The notes: generated from the letters alone by a model not told the origin. Positions 17,741 through 27,122 are shown, counted from the first letter of the stretch. The stretch: 64,000 nucleotides of DNA from Candidatus Binatia bacterium (GCA_035631035.1 DASQJL010000050.1:1-64000); one strand, 5' to 3'. Made by a program: numbers and translations.

Positions 17741-18961
17741 ATGCGGCTGGTCGTCGACCACCGGACGCAGGGGCAGGGCGTCGAGGGGGTGCACCTTCTC
17801 GGCATGGCGCGCGCCTTCGAGCGCGCGGGCGCCGAGGTCGTGATCGTCTCGCCGCCGGGGGTGGAGGTGGGGCGGCCCGGCGCGGCGCCGCGCAAGGCGC
17901 CCGGCCTCCGGGGGCTCTGGTGGATGCTCGCCGAGCACGTCCCCGAGACGCTCTTCGAGCTGATGGAGATGGTCTACAACGTCCCGGCCTATTTCCGCCT
18001 GCGTCGGGCGCTGCGGACGCCGCGGGCCGACGCGCTCTACGAGCGCTACGCGTTCTTCCACGTCGCGGGAGCGCTGGCGGCGAGCGCCGCGGGCGTGCCG
18101 CTGATCCTGGAAGTGAACTACACCGCGGCGACGCCGCTCTACCGGCGCCGCAGCCGCCTGCTTCGCCCGATCGCGCGCGCCGCCGAGCGCTTCGTCTTCC
18201 GCCGCGCCCGGCTCATCGTGGCCGTATCGTCGGTGCTCCGCGACGCCATCGTGGCCGGCGGCATTCCCGCCGACCGCGTCCTGACGCTGCCCAACGCCGC
18301 CGATCCCGATCGATTCCGTCCCGAGATCTCGGGGGAGGCGGTGCGCGAGCGGCATGGGCTTCGCGGCGCCCGCGTCGTGGGCTTCACGGGGGCGTTCTTC
18401 CCCTGGCACGGCGTCGGGTTCCTGCTCGACGCGGTGGCGGCGCTCCTGCGCGAGATGCCCGAGGCGGCGGCCCTGCTGGTGGGGGACGGTCCCGAGCGGC
18501 CCCTCCTGGAGGAGCGCGTGCGCCGCGAGGGCCTCGAGGCGCGCGTGCGCTTCGCGGGATGGATCGGCCACGACGGACTCCCCGAGCACGTCGCCGCCTT
18601 CGACATCGCGGTGATGCCCGACTCCAACGAGTACGGCTCGCCGATGAAGATCTACGAGTACATGGCGATGGGGAAGCCGGTGGTGGCGCCGCGCCTGGGC
18701 CCGCTCGCGGACGGGATCGTGGATGGGGCGACGGGAATTCTCTTCCCGCGGCGGGACCCCGCCGCGCTGCGTGCGGCGCTGGCGTCGCTTTTGGGCGACG
18801 AAGCGCTCCGGGCGCGCATGGGGGCGAACGCCCGCGCGCACGTCCTGGCCCATCACACGTGGGACCGGAACGCGGCGCGGGTCCTGGAACGGATCGGCGC
18901 GTCCCCGCCCACGACGCCCGCCGGGGTCGGGGGACGCACTGCTGCGCCCTCGGGAACGTGA
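17741..18961 (+). CDS. Glycosyltransferase family 4 protein
   Basis: A 406-residue GT-B glycosyltransferase. The N-terminal domain begins LVVDHRTQGQGVEGVHLLGMA; the C-terminal donor domain contains GFTGAFFPWHGVGFLLDA and the tail motif EYGSPMKIYEYMAMGKPVVAP, which supplies the conserved ExxxxxxxE region. It lies 3 bases after the ligase-like gene and ends the tightly packed run of EPS enzymes. It probably adds one of the later sugars of the repeat unit. It resembles exosortase-associated glycosyltransferases in general layout, but subfamily assignment needs a profile search. Confidence 0.88.
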   Translation: MRLVVDHRTQGQGVEGVHLLGMARAFERAGAEVVIVSPPGVEVGRPGAAPRKAPGLRGLWWMLAEHVPETLFELMEMVYNVPAYFRLRRALRTPRADALYERYAFFHVAGALAASAAGVPLILEVNYTAATPLYRRRSRLLRPIARAAERFVFRRARLIVAVSSVLRDAIVAGGIPADRVLTLPNAADPDRFRPEISGEAVRERHGLRGARVVGFTGAFFPWHGVGFLLDAVAALLREMPEAAALLVGDGPERPLLEERVRREGLEARVRFAGWIGHDGLPEHVAAFDIAVMPDSNEYGSPMKIYEYMAMGKPVVAPRLGPLADGIVDGATGILFPRRDPAALRAALASLLGDEALRARMGANARAHVLAHHTWDRNAARVLERIGASPPTTPAGVGGRTAAPSGT

Positions 18962-18974
18962 TACTCTTAGGGGT

Positions 18975-19721
18975 ATGAGAACGATGCGATGGGCCGTTCC
19001 GGCCCTCCTGATGGGCGTGTGCGCGGCGGCGTTCTGCGGGTCCCGGGAACAGGCCCGCGCCCAGGGGAGCTATATCCCCTCGCCGCCGGAGCAGGACTCG
19101 ATCCTCTATCCGGAGCAGAAGCAGGATCCCCGGGTCGCGCCGCACGACGCGCACAACGCCTACACCAAGGACCCGTACTCGCCGAAGAACGAGAAGAAGG
19201 GGTTCGTCAACAACGACTACTTCTCGATCGCGGTGAACCCGACGGCCGCGCAGCTCATTCCGATCGTCGAGAACGGGCACCTGGGCTCAAAGAACAACCC
19301 GCGCGGCTTCTGGCCGCGCTACAACGAGGGGAACAAGGACCAGGCGTTCGGCGAGCTGAAATACGTCCTCTGGGTCTTCCCGAACCATCCCCGGGCGCTC
19401 CACCTGCTGGGGATGCTCTCCCGGGAGACCAACCAGCCCGCGATCCCGATCGCCTACTACGAGAAAGCGCTCCGGCTCTTCCCGGACCGTGCCTACACGC
19501 ACGCGCAGTATGGCGCCTACCTGGTCGAGATCGGGGAGAAGACGCAGGGAATCCTGCAACTCCAGCAGGCCCTGCAGATGGACCCCAGCCTGCTCACGGC
19601 GCGCGCCTGGCTGGACAAGGCCAAGCGCTCGGTCGGGATCGAGGTGGGGGACAACGCCCCGGCGTCCAGCAGTCCCGAGAACCCCACCCAGCGGGACGGA
19701 ATGTACGTGCCGAGGCGCTAG
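18975..19721 (+). CDS. Secreted tetratricopeptide-repeat protein
   Basis: A 248-residue protein with a signal peptide (about 1-30; hydrophobic core VPALLMGVCAAAFCG, cleavage near ARAQ-GS). A central region with no recognised domain (about 31-110) is followed by two or three TPR motifs (about 115-215), for example AFGELKYVLWVFPNHPRALHLLGM and AIPIAYYEKALRLFPDRAYTH. TPR proteins in EPS loci act as periplasmic scaffolds, for example holding export machinery. The ATG follows an extended -10-like TGATACTCT by 7 bases, so an independent, nearly leaderless transcript is possible. It is convergent with the flippase gene, with 21 bases between stops. Confidence 0.8.
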   Translation: MRTMRWAVPALLMGVCAAAFCGSREQARAQGSYIPSPPEQDSILYPEQKQDPRVAPHDAHNAYTKDPYSPKNEKKGFVNNDYFSIAVNPTAAQLIPIVENGHLGSKNNPRGFWPRYNEGNKDQAFGELKYVLWVFPNHPRALHLLGMLSRETNQPAIPIAYYEKALRLFPDRAYTHAQYGAYLVEIGEKTQGILQLQQALQMDPSLLTARAWLDKAKRSVGIEVGDNAPASSSPENPTQRDGMYVPRR

Positions 19722-19742
19722 CCGCCGGCCGTCGATTCGATC

Positions 19743-21245
19743 CTAGGAAGCTTCCGGCGCTGCCGTGCCGGGGCGCAGCCGGGCCCGCACCCACGCGACG
19801 AGCGCCTCCCGCTCCTCCTTGCGGATCCATCCAAGACCCCACATCAGGCCGGCGTACACGAGGAAGAGGGCGATTCCCACGGCGAGCGATGCGACGAGCG
19901 GCATCGGCGGCAGCAGGGCGCGCAGCCCCCAGATCGCCGCCGCGAGCAGGGCCGCCGGGACGACCCGCCCGAACTCGAAGCGGATCGGGTAGGCGCGCTG
20001 CCCCTCGCGATAGACCCACACCGCCTTGAAGGCGAACGCGATGACGGTGGCGAGCACCGCGCCGAACATCCCCCAGCGGGGAATCAGGACGGCGTAGAGC
20101 CCGAGGCAGAGGAGGCAGGTCCCGGCGAAGATCGCTCCGAGGAGCGGCGTGCGGCTCTTCAGCTTCATCCCCAGCTCGAAGTAGGTCCCGATCCCGTTCA
20201 GCACGTACGCCACGACGACGAGGGGGACCAGGCGCGCCGCCGCGGCGTAGCTCGGCGGCGCCACGATGCCGATCACGTCGCGGATGACCAGCGCCATGCC
20301 CAAGCCGGCCGCGAGGAGGCCCAGGGTGAAGTAGCTGAAGACGCGCGTGTAGAAGGACGGCGCCGCGGGGTCGCTCGCGACCTCGAACGATTTCGCGTTC
20401 CACACCTGGAAGAACGACGCGACCACGAGGGTGTTCAGCATGATGCCGAATTTGTAGGCGAGGGCGTAGATGCCCACCTGGGCGAAGCCGGCGCTGGCCT
20501 GCAGGAAGAAGCGGTCGGCGAAGTTGATGCCGAACAGGCTGAGCTGCACCAGCACCAGCGGGTAGCCGTAGGCCACCATCTTCCGGAGGAGGGCGCCGTC
20601 GAACCCGAGCCCCACCGAGCGGATTACGTACGCGAGGAGGACGCCGCCCAGAGCCAGGTTGGTGATCAGGTTGCTGACCAGGATCCCCTCGACGCCCCAG
20701 TGGAGGCCCACCAGGAAGAAGACGTTGAGGAGCGCGCCCACGATGAACTTGATCACTGTGATCGTGCTGAAGAGGGCGGAGCGCAATAGAACGGCCAGGT
20801 AGGTCATGCCGAACTCGGCCACCATGTTGAATCCGAATCCGACGAAGAGGATCCGGAGCCAGCGGGTGAAGCGCGGGTCGTGGAAGACGCCCCGCGCGAG
20901 CCAGGGCGCCGCGAGAAAGAGCGCCGCCGCGATCGCGAAGGACACCGCGAGGATGGGGAGGAGCGCGGTGGAGACCACGCGCTTCCGCTCCTCCTCGGGG
21001 GCGAGATAGTAGTAGCGGTAGATGGCGTTCGCGAGCCCCAGGCTGAAGAGCATCCCGATCGCGAGGGCGGTCAGGTCGAGGTACTCGATGACGCCGTACT
21101 CGGCGGGGGAGAGGTTGTACGTGTAGAGGGGAACCAGGAGGAGCCCGGCGATGCGGATGCCGACGTTCCCCAGGCCGTAGATGCCGGCGTGCTTGAGAAC
21201 GCTCGCGAAGGAGGCGGCGGAGGGCTTCCCGGCGGGGGCGCTCAC
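19743..21245 (-). CDS. Wzx-type polysaccharide flippase (MOP superfamily)
   Basis: A 500-residue integral membrane protein with about 12-14 hydrophobic helices. The N terminus (LKHAGIYGLGNVGIRIAGLLLVPLYTYNLSPAEYG) is the classic start of the oligosaccharide flippase/polysaccharide biosynthesis family. It would move undecaprenyl-linked repeat units to the periplasmic face for polymerisation. It is on the minus strand, downstream of the ATP-grasp gene, with a GTGA overlap. It is the only Wzx candidate in the window, which ties this minus-strand block functionally to the plus-strand EPS operon. Confidence 0.9.
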   Translation of the reverse strand: MSAPAGKPSAASFASVLKHAGIYGLGNVGIRIAGLLLVPLYTYNLSPAEYGVIEYLDLTALAIGMLFSLGLANAIYRYYYLAPEEERKRVVSTALLPILAVSFAIAAALFLAAPWLARGVFHDPRFTRWLRILFVGFGFNMVAEFGMTYLAVLLRSALFSTITVIKFIVGALLNVFFLVGLHWGVEGILVSNLITNLALGGVLLAYVIRSVGLGFDGALLRKMVAYGYPLVLVQLSLFGINFADRFFLQASAGFAQVGIYALAYKFGIMLNTLVVASFFQVWNAKSFEVASDPAAPSFYTRVFSYFTLGLLAAGLGMALVIRDVIGIVAPPSYAAAARLVPLVVVAYVLNGIGTYFELGMKLKSRTPLLGAIFAGTCLLCLGLYAVLIPRWGMFGAVLATVIAFAFKAVWVYREGQRAYPIRFEFGRVVPAALLAAAIWGLRALLPPMPLVASLAVGIALFLVYAGLMWGLGWIRKEEREALVAWVRARLRPGTAAPEAS

Positions 21246-22534
21246 TCGGGGCGGGACGCCTCATCGCCGGCCCGGGCAGGCATGGCGCGTCCGGTCGGGT
21301 CCGAGGCGCCGCGCGTCCCGCCCAGCCGCCGCGCGACCGCGGTGCGCACGCGGCGCGCCAGGGGCGCGAGCCAGGCCGCGTAGGGGCGAAGGTCCCGCCA
21401 GTCGAAGAGGGCGAACCGCTTCGGCTCGAGGAGCTGGGCGATCAGGCGGCCCTTCGGCACGGCCGGGTCGGACCACGATTCCAGGAACACCCCCAGATCG
21501 CGATCGCCGTCCACCCACGCGGCGCGGTTCTTCTGCCGCTCCGAGGCGCCCACGTCCACGCCCGCGAGGTCGGCATAGACCAGCGCCGGCAGGTCCACCC
21601 CGTTCACGATCATCGTCTTCATCCAATAGTCCGACCGCCCGACGGTTGCCTCGATGAACCAGGGGGCGCCGGCGCCGTCCAGCTTGAACTCCACCGAGGC
21701 GATCCCGCGGTAGTCGAGCCCGCGAAAGAGGCGGAGCCCCTCGTCGATCAGGTCGGGGCGATCGAGGCCGCGCGCCGCGCTGCTGTTGCCGAGGGTGCGC
21801 GGCACCTGGCGGATCTTCTGTCCCGCGAAGGCGCCGCGCGGGCGCCCCTCCCGATCGAAATACCAGGCGGCGAACACGACCTGCTCGTCGCCGCCCTCGA
21901 TCCACTGCTGGAGCAGGTAGCGGTCGATGTCGCGATGGCGCTCCGCGAGCCGCGCGAGCTCCCCGCGGTCGGGAACGATCTCGACCTTGAGCGAGGACAT
22001 CGGCACCGCGGGCTTCACGACGCAGGGAAACGCCGCGGCGTCGAGCGCGGCCGAGGGGCGTTCGCCGCGGGCCTCCGCGGCGCTCACCGCAGTCGTGCGC
22101 GGCACGCGCAGGCCCTGACGCTCCGCGAGGGGTCCCAGGGTGTCCTTCTCGATCAGCTCGAGGAGGAGCTCGGGGCGGGGAAAGGGAATCCGGTAGCGGT
22201 CGCGGAGCCCCGCCCGCGGGTCGTTCACGACGCGGACCATCCGGTCGTTCGTCACGAAGAGGACCGGGGCTTGGGGCAGGGCGCCGGCCAGCTCGGTGAG
22301 AAAGGGAGCCAGCGAGGGCCCGTGCACGTCCTCGTGGTGCAGCTTCAGCCCGTAGCGGGTCGCGGCGGAGGGCTGCGCCCAGTTCGATTCGACCGCGACC
22401 ACCGTGACCCCTTTCCGCGCGAGGGAGCGCACGATGGCAAGCCCGTGCGAGCAGAGGCCAACCACCACGGCCGGCGGCCTGCCGGACGCGGGCAGGGCCC
22501 GCCTCAGGCTCTCGACCGAGCGGTGGATCGTCAC
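21242..22534 (-). CDS. ATP-grasp ligase, carbamoyl-phosphate-synthase-like
   Basis: A 430-residue ATP-grasp protein. Residues about 22-70 form a pre-ATP-grasp domain (VVVGLCSHGLAIVRSLARKGVTVVAV). The ATP-binding part includes FPCVVKPAVP and the metal-binding FIEATVGRSDYWMKTMIVNGVD, where Glu and Asn positions match the family. Such proteins join a carboxylate to an amine, for example D-aspartate ligases; here an amino acid could be attached to a uronic acid or a lipid-linked sugar. GTG start; its stop overlaps the start of the flippase gene. A 97-base gap separates it from the lyase-like gene upstream. Confidence 0.82.
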   Translation of the reverse strand: MTIHRSVESLRRALPASGRPPAVVVGLCSHGLAIVRSLARKGVTVVAVESNWAQPSAATRYGLKLHHEDVHGPSLAPFLTELAGALPQAPVLFVTNDRMVRVVNDPRAGLRDRYRIPFPRPELLLELIEKDTLGPLAERQGLRVPRTTAVSAAEARGERPSAALDAAAFPCVVKPAVPMSSLKVEIVPDRGELARLAERHRDIDRYLLQQWIEGGDEQVVFAAWYFDREGRPRGAFAGQKIRQVPRTLGNSSAARGLDRPDLIDEGLRLFRGLDYRGIASVEFKLDGAGAPWFIEATVGRSDYWMKTMIVNGVDLPALVYADLAGVDVGASERQKNRAAWVDGDRDLGVFLESWSDPAVPKGRLIAQLLEPKRFALFDWRDLRPYAAWLAPLARRVRTAVARRLGGTRGASDPTGRAMPARAGDEASRPE

Positions 22535-22631
22535 GCTGGAAACACCTCCGGGAAGACCGATGGAACGGGAGGGGCGGGAGCGCCCCGGCCGACCATCTTA
22601 GACGATTTCGAGGATTTGGGGCGGGCCCGGC

Positions 22632-25478
22632 TCAGCGCGCCATCAGGTTGCTGGGCGGCGCCGGGGGGGTCGTGTCGACGACGTTCGTCGTGTAGCGCAC
22701 CGCGAACTTCCAGCTCTTCGCGGGGTCGAGGCCGCTCACGGTCACGGTCTGCACCGAGCCGGGCGCGAGCGGGGCCGGGACCGTTCCCGGCGCGTCGCCG
22801 GCCGCGAACCACGCCACGTTGCTCGCCGGCGGGAACTGGTAGGCGCGCGTCGCCTGGTTGAACCCGAGCCAGGGAACGATCGTGCGGTCGGCCGCCTTGA
22901 TGCGGTAGCCGGTCGTGCCGGGGGGAACGGTCCAGGAGAGCTGGTAGGAGCCGCTGCCCACGCTGGTCGCGGCGACGCCGGGAACCGTGAACCACCCCGT
23001 GACCGGACGATACAGGTCGGTCTGCATCATCGCCTCGCTCGCGGGATCGCTGGGGGTTCGCACCGTGACGTACTGGATGTCGCCGACCAGGAGCTTGGCC
23101 GCGCGCGTCAGGTACTTGGCGTCGCCGGTCAGGTTGTAGGCCAGCGTGAGCGCCCGCGCGCTGGAGATCGGACGGAAGCCCTCGGACCAGTAGGGATTGG
23201 TGGCGTCGTTCACCTGGTCCAGGTAATAGGCGTAGACGTATCCGAACTGCGTGCTCCCGCTGCCGACGTCGAAGTAGAACTCGTTGTAGATGAAGTCGGC
23301 CAGCCCGAGCAGGTAGTCCTCCATCGCCTGTGCGCGCGGATCGTTCGCCTCGCGCATCAGGCGCAGCCCTTCCCACATCGCCTCGAAATGAATCTGCACC
23401 GTCATGAAGTCGGAGACCAGGCGCGGCGTGACGTAGCCGTTCCAGGACTGCCACATGTAGCCCCGGTCCAGGTTGCGTCCGGCGGGAAGGCCGCTGCCGG
23501 GCGTGTCCCGCGATGCGAGGGTCGCGGTCGTCATCGTGCTGAGGTCCGACCAGTAGCGCGGATCGCGCGTGATGTCCCAGAGGAGCGCGAAGTCGCGGTA
23601 GTAGCGCGACCACCCGCGCATGCCTCCGTCGCCGAAGGTCTGGAGCGGCTTGTAGTAGTAGGGCGTCACGCCGTCCGCCATGCCGTGCTTCCATTCGCCG
23701 TAGTCCAGGAACGCCTCGTGGTAGAGCTCGTTGCCGGTCATGTAGTAGGCGATCGGCACGCTGATCCAGTGGGGGTGCTCGAAGTCGAAGATCCGGCCGT
23801 TGAACGTCCCAAGGTTCACGCCGCTCCCCTCGTCGCCCGGGTCGATCTGGTTCGCCGTGTAGTCGAATCCGTCCGAGTGGCGCACGGCGGTGTCCGCCTT
23901 GTAGAGCGAGTTCCGCTCGCCCTCCGCCAGGAAGCCGCCGTTGCCGGTTCGGATCCAGTCGATCATGTCCACGAAAGCGAAGTCCATCTGGTTGCCGCCG
24001 CCGCCGGCGCCCCACGCCTTGTACCGGTAGAAGCCCGGGGTCAGGTTCGCCAGGGAGGGGCTGGTGCCGCCGTGGGCGGTGAACCAGCGCTGCTGGTCGT
24101 TCGCGGAGACCAGCTTCGTCTCGCCGTAGATGGCGCCGGCCGCGGAGTACTGCGCCATCGGCGCGCGGCCGGAGAGCGGGTACTGCATCTCGTAGAGCGC
24201 GGTGTTCCGGTTCGCCGGAGCCGTGGCGTGGAAGTCGAAGAAGAGCTCCCGCGTCTCGTAGGCGCCCCACGCGAACTTGATCGAGGTCTTGCTGTTCCGC
24301 TTGCTGAAGAGCTCGATCCGCGCGCTGCCATCGCCGGCCAGCTCGAATCCGGCCGGCCAGAGCGCGCTCATCCAGCGCATGCCGAGGGTGATGCCGCGTC
24401 CCGTCCCGTCCTCCAGCGAGGCCCATCCCAGGGCGTAGTCGGCGGCGTTGCCCGACAGCGCCTGGTAGATCGTGCCGCCGACCTTCCGGACCTCGACGCC
24501 GTTCTGCGCGAAGGTCGTCCCCGAGATCACCATCGGCGCGTTCGTGTAGGCGTTCTCCGGGATGCCGTCCTGCGTCGAGTAGGCCTGGTAGAGGTACATC
24601 GTCTCGCCCGAGGCGAGGGCGTCGGTTACGGTCCCGCGCGACGTCGCCGTCGTGAAGCGCAGGGAGGGTCCGGGGGAGAGCGGCACGACGACTTCGGCGC
24701 TCTTGAAGGCGAAGGCGGAGACGTTCGCGGCCCTGGCGTTTCGGAGCGAGACCCACGCCCGCGCGTACGACTTGCCCTTGTAAAAGTGGAGCCGGACCAG
24801 GTACTCGCAGAGCCTCGTGCCCGCGCCGTTCTTCAGGGTGCCGGTCGCGCGCACCACCGCGCGCACGGGTCCGTTCTCCTCGATCGTGACCGAGGCGCCG
24901 GCATCGTTCGCCGAGGTGAAGCGCCCGCCCGAGGGATCGATCGCCACGACGCCCTCGCCGCCGGCCGTGACGAGGGAGGTGGCGCCGACGGAGACCTGAT
25001 CGAAGAGCCGGAAGGGGCTCTTTCGGATGGTGAAGGTCGCCGCTCCGGTCGCGATCTGGATCGACGTGCCCTGATCGGTCGCGAGATCGGACCCGCCGAA
25101 ATTCCCGGCGCCGTTCGTGAGCGAGACCGAGGCGCTCGATCCTCCGGCGGCGAGGTCGCTCTGGTAGTCGACGAGGACCCAGCGGATCGCCCCGCTCGGG
25201 TAGCGCGCGAGCTCCCGGAACTGGCCCGCGGCGGCGCCGGTGAGCCCCAGCTGGGACACGCTCGTGATCCCCTGCGCTTCCTCGAGGGGGATCCCCACGC
25301 TGACGGGACCCGCCGTGCGCGCGAGACCCGCGGCGCCCGCCACGAGCGCTTCCTGAACCGTGATCGGAACGGGGAGCGCGGCGAGCGCGGGGAACACAGC
25401 CACGGAGGTCAGGAAGAGGAACGCGGCCAGCGCGGTGGCGCCCGCGGCGACCGCGCGTCTACCGGATCCGGAGGTCAC
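22632..25478 (-). CDS. Large secreted protein resembling the PcRGLX/YetA rhamnogalacturonan lyase family
   Basis: A 948-residue protein with a signal peptide (about 1-34). The first domain has VSVGIPLEEA and ELARYPSGAIRWVLVDYQSDLAAGG, close to the RIFT-barrel start of PcRGLX/YetA-like proteins. A mostly helical middle region contains FDFEHPHWISVPIAYYMTGNELYHEAF and RGWSRYYRDFALLWDI, compatible with an (alpha/alpha) toroid. The C-terminal 150 residues look like a Fn3-type sandwich and end DTTPPAPPSNLMAR, which reads like the opening of a further Fn3 domain. A role in trimming or turnover of acidic polysaccharide is inferred. The start overlaps the end of the Kelch gene by 20 bases. Confidence 0.65.
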   Translation of the reverse strand: MTSGSGRRAVAAGATALAAFLFLTSVAVFPALAALPVPITVQEALVAGAAGLARTAGPVSVGIPLEEAQGITSVSQLGLTGAAAGQFRELARYPSGAIRWVLVDYQSDLAAGGSSASVSLTNGAGNFGGSDLATDQGTSIQIATGAATFTIRKSPFRLFDQVSVGATSLVTAGGEGVVAIDPSGGRFTSANDAGASVTIEENGPVRAVVRATGTLKNGAGTRLCEYLVRLHFYKGKSYARAWVSLRNARAANVSAFAFKSAEVVVPLSPGPSLRFTTATSRGTVTDALASGETMYLYQAYSTQDGIPENAYTNAPMVISGTTFAQNGVEVRKVGGTIYQALSGNAADYALGWASLEDGTGRGITLGMRWMSALWPAGFELAGDGSARIELFSKRNSKTSIKFAWGAYETRELFFDFHATAPANRNTALYEMQYPLSGRAPMAQYSAAGAIYGETKLVSANDQQRWFTAHGGTSPSLANLTPGFYRYKAWGAGGGGNQMDFAFVDMIDWIRTGNGGFLAEGERNSLYKADTAVRHSDGFDYTANQIDPGDEGSGVNLGTFNGRIFDFEHPHWISVPIAYYMTGNELYHEAFLDYGEWKHGMADGVTPYYYKPLQTFGDGGMRGWSRYYRDFALLWDITRDPRYWSDLSTMTTATLASRDTPGSGLPAGRNLDRGYMWQSWNGYVTPRLVSDFMTVQIHFEAMWEGLRLMREANDPRAQAMEDYLLGLADFIYNEFYFDVGSGSTQFGYVYAYYLDQVNDATNPYWSEGFRPISSARALTLAYNLTGDAKYLTRAAKLLVGDIQYVTVRTPSDPASEAMMQTDLYRPVTGWFTVPGVAATSVGSGSYQLSWTVPPGTTGYRIKAADRTIVPWLGFNQATRAYQFPPASNVAWFAAGDAPGTVPAPLAPGSVQTVTVSGLDPAKSWKFAVRYTTNVVDTTPPAPPSNLMAR

Positions 25479-26625
25479 TCACGTCCCCGGGCGCGATGGC
25501 GTCGCTGCTCGATGCGTAGCGGTAGAGCCAGAAGTCTCCGTTCATGTGGAGGATGAAGACGTCGTTGTCCGGATCGTAGATGAGATCCTCGTTGCTCATG
25601 TCCAGGTTCGGCGGGGAGGTGGCGGGGAAGACCTGCTGCCACTGCCGCGTCGAGGGCCGGTAGAGCCACGTGTCGGTGAGCGGCGTCGTGTTGTTCGTGC
25701 CGCCCCAGAGCATGACGAGATCGTGCTTGGAGTCGTACGCCATGGACGCGAAGCGGCGCACCGGCGGCGGGCTGTTCTGGGGCGACACCTGCGACCAGAC
25801 GCGGGCCGATGCGTCGAAGGCCCACATCTCGTTCCCGGGATTGGGGTAGACGGTGCCTCCGCCGAACACGTAGGAGACCCGCCGCATGGAATCGAAGACC
25901 ATCGACTGCGACATCCGGGCTGCCGGCGTGCTGGCCGTGGTGGCCTGCTCCCACAGCTCGGTGTTCACGTCGAAGAGCCAGGCCGAGGTTCCGCTGCCGT
26001 AGGAGGACGTGGCGCCGCCGAACACGACGAAACGGTGCGTGTTCGGATCGTACGTCGAGGTCTGCTCGAAGACGTTGAAGGGGTGCGTCGTTCCGGTCGC
26101 CTGGTGCCAGGCCTTCGTCGCGAAGCTGTAGATCCAGGTGTCGCCGACGTAGTCGTTCGGGATGCTGCTGTTCGCGCCGCCCCACATCACGACCTCGTTC
26201 TTCTCGGGGACGAACGCGATGCAGGCATAGGAATGGCGGTCGAACGGCGTGGGATCGGTCGTGTTGGCCGGGAGGGCGGTCGTGATCCCGTTGATCCGTG
26301 CCCAGTTGCTCACCTTCTCCAGGGAGATCCGGTTGGCGAGCGGATCGTACGTCCAGAGCGCGTTCGCGTAGATGTTGTAGGGGCGCGACGCGTCCATGTA
26401 GCCGTCGAAGAGGATCAACCGTTTGCCGAGCGGGTCGTACATCATGCGGTTCCAGCCGCGCGCCTGGAACTGCCCCGAGAACCCGGAGAGCCCGACCTGG
26501 CTGGGGGTCGGCTGCTTCACCCAGATATTGGATGGAATGGAGATGGCGGCGGCCGCGTCGCTCGAAACGATCAGGAGCGCGGCCGCGAAGAGCGCGGCGA
26601 ACGTTCGCTGCAGCCACAGGAGCAC
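25459..26625 (-). CDS. Secreted Kelch-repeat beta-propeller protein
   Basis: A 388-residue protein with a signal peptide (about 1-27, ending DAAAA). About six Kelch-like repeats follow, recognisable by units such as NEVVMWGGANS, HRFVVFGGATSSYGSG, RVSYVFGGGTVYPNPGNEMWAFD and DLVMLWGGTNNTTPLTDTWLY, so a six-bladed propeller is likely. No catalytic residue is evident; binding of carbohydrate or protein is the usual role. The C terminus, DAIAPGDVSDLRIR, resembles the linker that opens an Fn3 domain, although none follows. GTG start. A good sigma-54 element lies about 110 bases upstream, and the gene probably forms an operon with the lyase-like gene. Confidence 0.82.
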   Translation of the reverse strand: MLLWLQRTFAALFAAALLIVSSDAAAAISIPSNIWVKQPTPSQVGLSGFSGQFQARGWNRMMYDPLGKRLILFDGYMDASRPYNIYANALWTYDPLANRISLEKVSNWARINGITTALPANTTDPTPFDRHSYACIAFVPEKNEVVMWGGANSSIPNDYVGDTWIYSFATKAWHQATGTTHPFNVFEQTSTYDPNTHRFVVFGGATSSYGSGTSAWLFDVNTELWEQATTASTPAARMSQSMVFDSMRRVSYVFGGGTVYPNPGNEMWAFDASARVWSQVSPQNSPPPVRRFASMAYDSKHDLVMLWGGTNNTTPLTDTWLYRPSTRQWQQVFPATSPPNLDMSNEDLIYDPDNDVFILHMNGDFWLYRYASSSDAIAPGDVSDLRIR

Positions 26626-26735
26626 AGTTCCACCCTCCGGGACCGGCGGTTCGCGCCGCCGGCGCCGATCTCGATTCTCGGTGTAGGTTCTCGGTGACGG
26701 AGACGGCTTTCCCCCGGAAAGCGCCGCACACGAAC

Positions 26736-26752
26736 AAGCAGCTATCGTACCA
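26736..26752 (-). promoter_or_regulatory. Candidate sigma-54 promoter for the Kelch gene
   Basis: Read on the minus strand, TGGTACGATAGCTGCTT has GG and GC separated by exactly 10 bases and matches the -24/-12 consensus TGGCACGnnnnTTGCTT at 11 of 13 defined positions. The start site would lie near 26726, giving a leader of about 100 bases. A PrsR-like sigma-54 activator is encoded at 40902. Confidence 0.6.
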
Positions 26753-26870
26753 TCGTTCGGCAGCGCTGCGTCGCGGGATCAGCGTGGCCCCGCATTCGAT
26801 TGGGCCCGACCCATATGGCATCCGGGACGCGCCGCAAACCGCAACTCGCGACCGCAGCTACGGCGCGAGG

Positions 26871-26893
26871 TCTTGCACGCCCCGCGTGCGAGA
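26871..26893. promoter_or_regulatory. Palindrome between divergent sigma-54 elements, candidate activator site
   Basis: TCTTGCACGC and GCGTGCGAGA form a 10-bp inverted repeat with one mismatch around a CCC spacer. Its centre is about 130 bases from the -24 element of the Kelch promoter and 175 bases from that of the Fn3 promoter, in the range used by enhancer-binding proteins. Function is inferred from position and symmetry only. Confidence 0.4.
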
Positions 26894-27056
26894 CGCCACC
26901 GGCCGTGGCGGCGGCTTGGGGGCCGGATCCAGCCCAAGACGACGCGACTCGCTCCGAATCACGTACCGATCCGTACTCCGAGCGCCCGAACGGGGTTCGG
27001 CGGGGACATGGCACCGGGCGGGCGATTTGCCTCATAATGGCTATCTTGCCTTCCGA

Positions 27057-27072
27057 TGGTACGAACGCGGCA
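27057..27072 (+). promoter_or_regulatory. Candidate sigma-54 promoter for the first Fn3 gene
   Basis: TGGTACGAACGCGGCA has GG-N10-GC spacing and shares CGATGGTACGA with the divergent Kelch promoter. The -12 part (CGGC) departs from TTGC. The start would be near 27083, with a 40-base leader and a GAGGAGA ribosome site before the ATG at 27123. A second TGGCAC at 27009 also has the spacing (GG at 27010, GC at 27022) but a poorer -12 element. Confidence 0.5.
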
Positions 27073-27122
27073 GGGGTTGCCGGATGGGTCGACCGGCGGC
27101 CCGCGACCAGAGGAGACAGCAC

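Larger units (their letters stand above)
26626..27122. other. Divergent intergenic region between Kelch and Fn3 genes
   Basis: This 497-base gap separates two divergently transcribed genes for secreted proteins. It contains a sigma-54-type element facing each gene (26736-26752 on the minus strand, 27057-27072 on the plus strand), sharing the core CGATGGTACGA, and a 10-bp palindrome between them (26871-26893) placed where an activator would bind. I see no coding potential in it: the open frames have no matching signals and are compositionally unlike the neighbours. Confidence 0.6.

Noticed and set aside
27009-27024. Alternative sigma-54 element TGGCAC upstream of the first Fn3 gene
   Set aside because: Spacing fits, but the -12 part reads GGGC; the element at 27057 shares a core with the divergent promoter and is closer to the gene.
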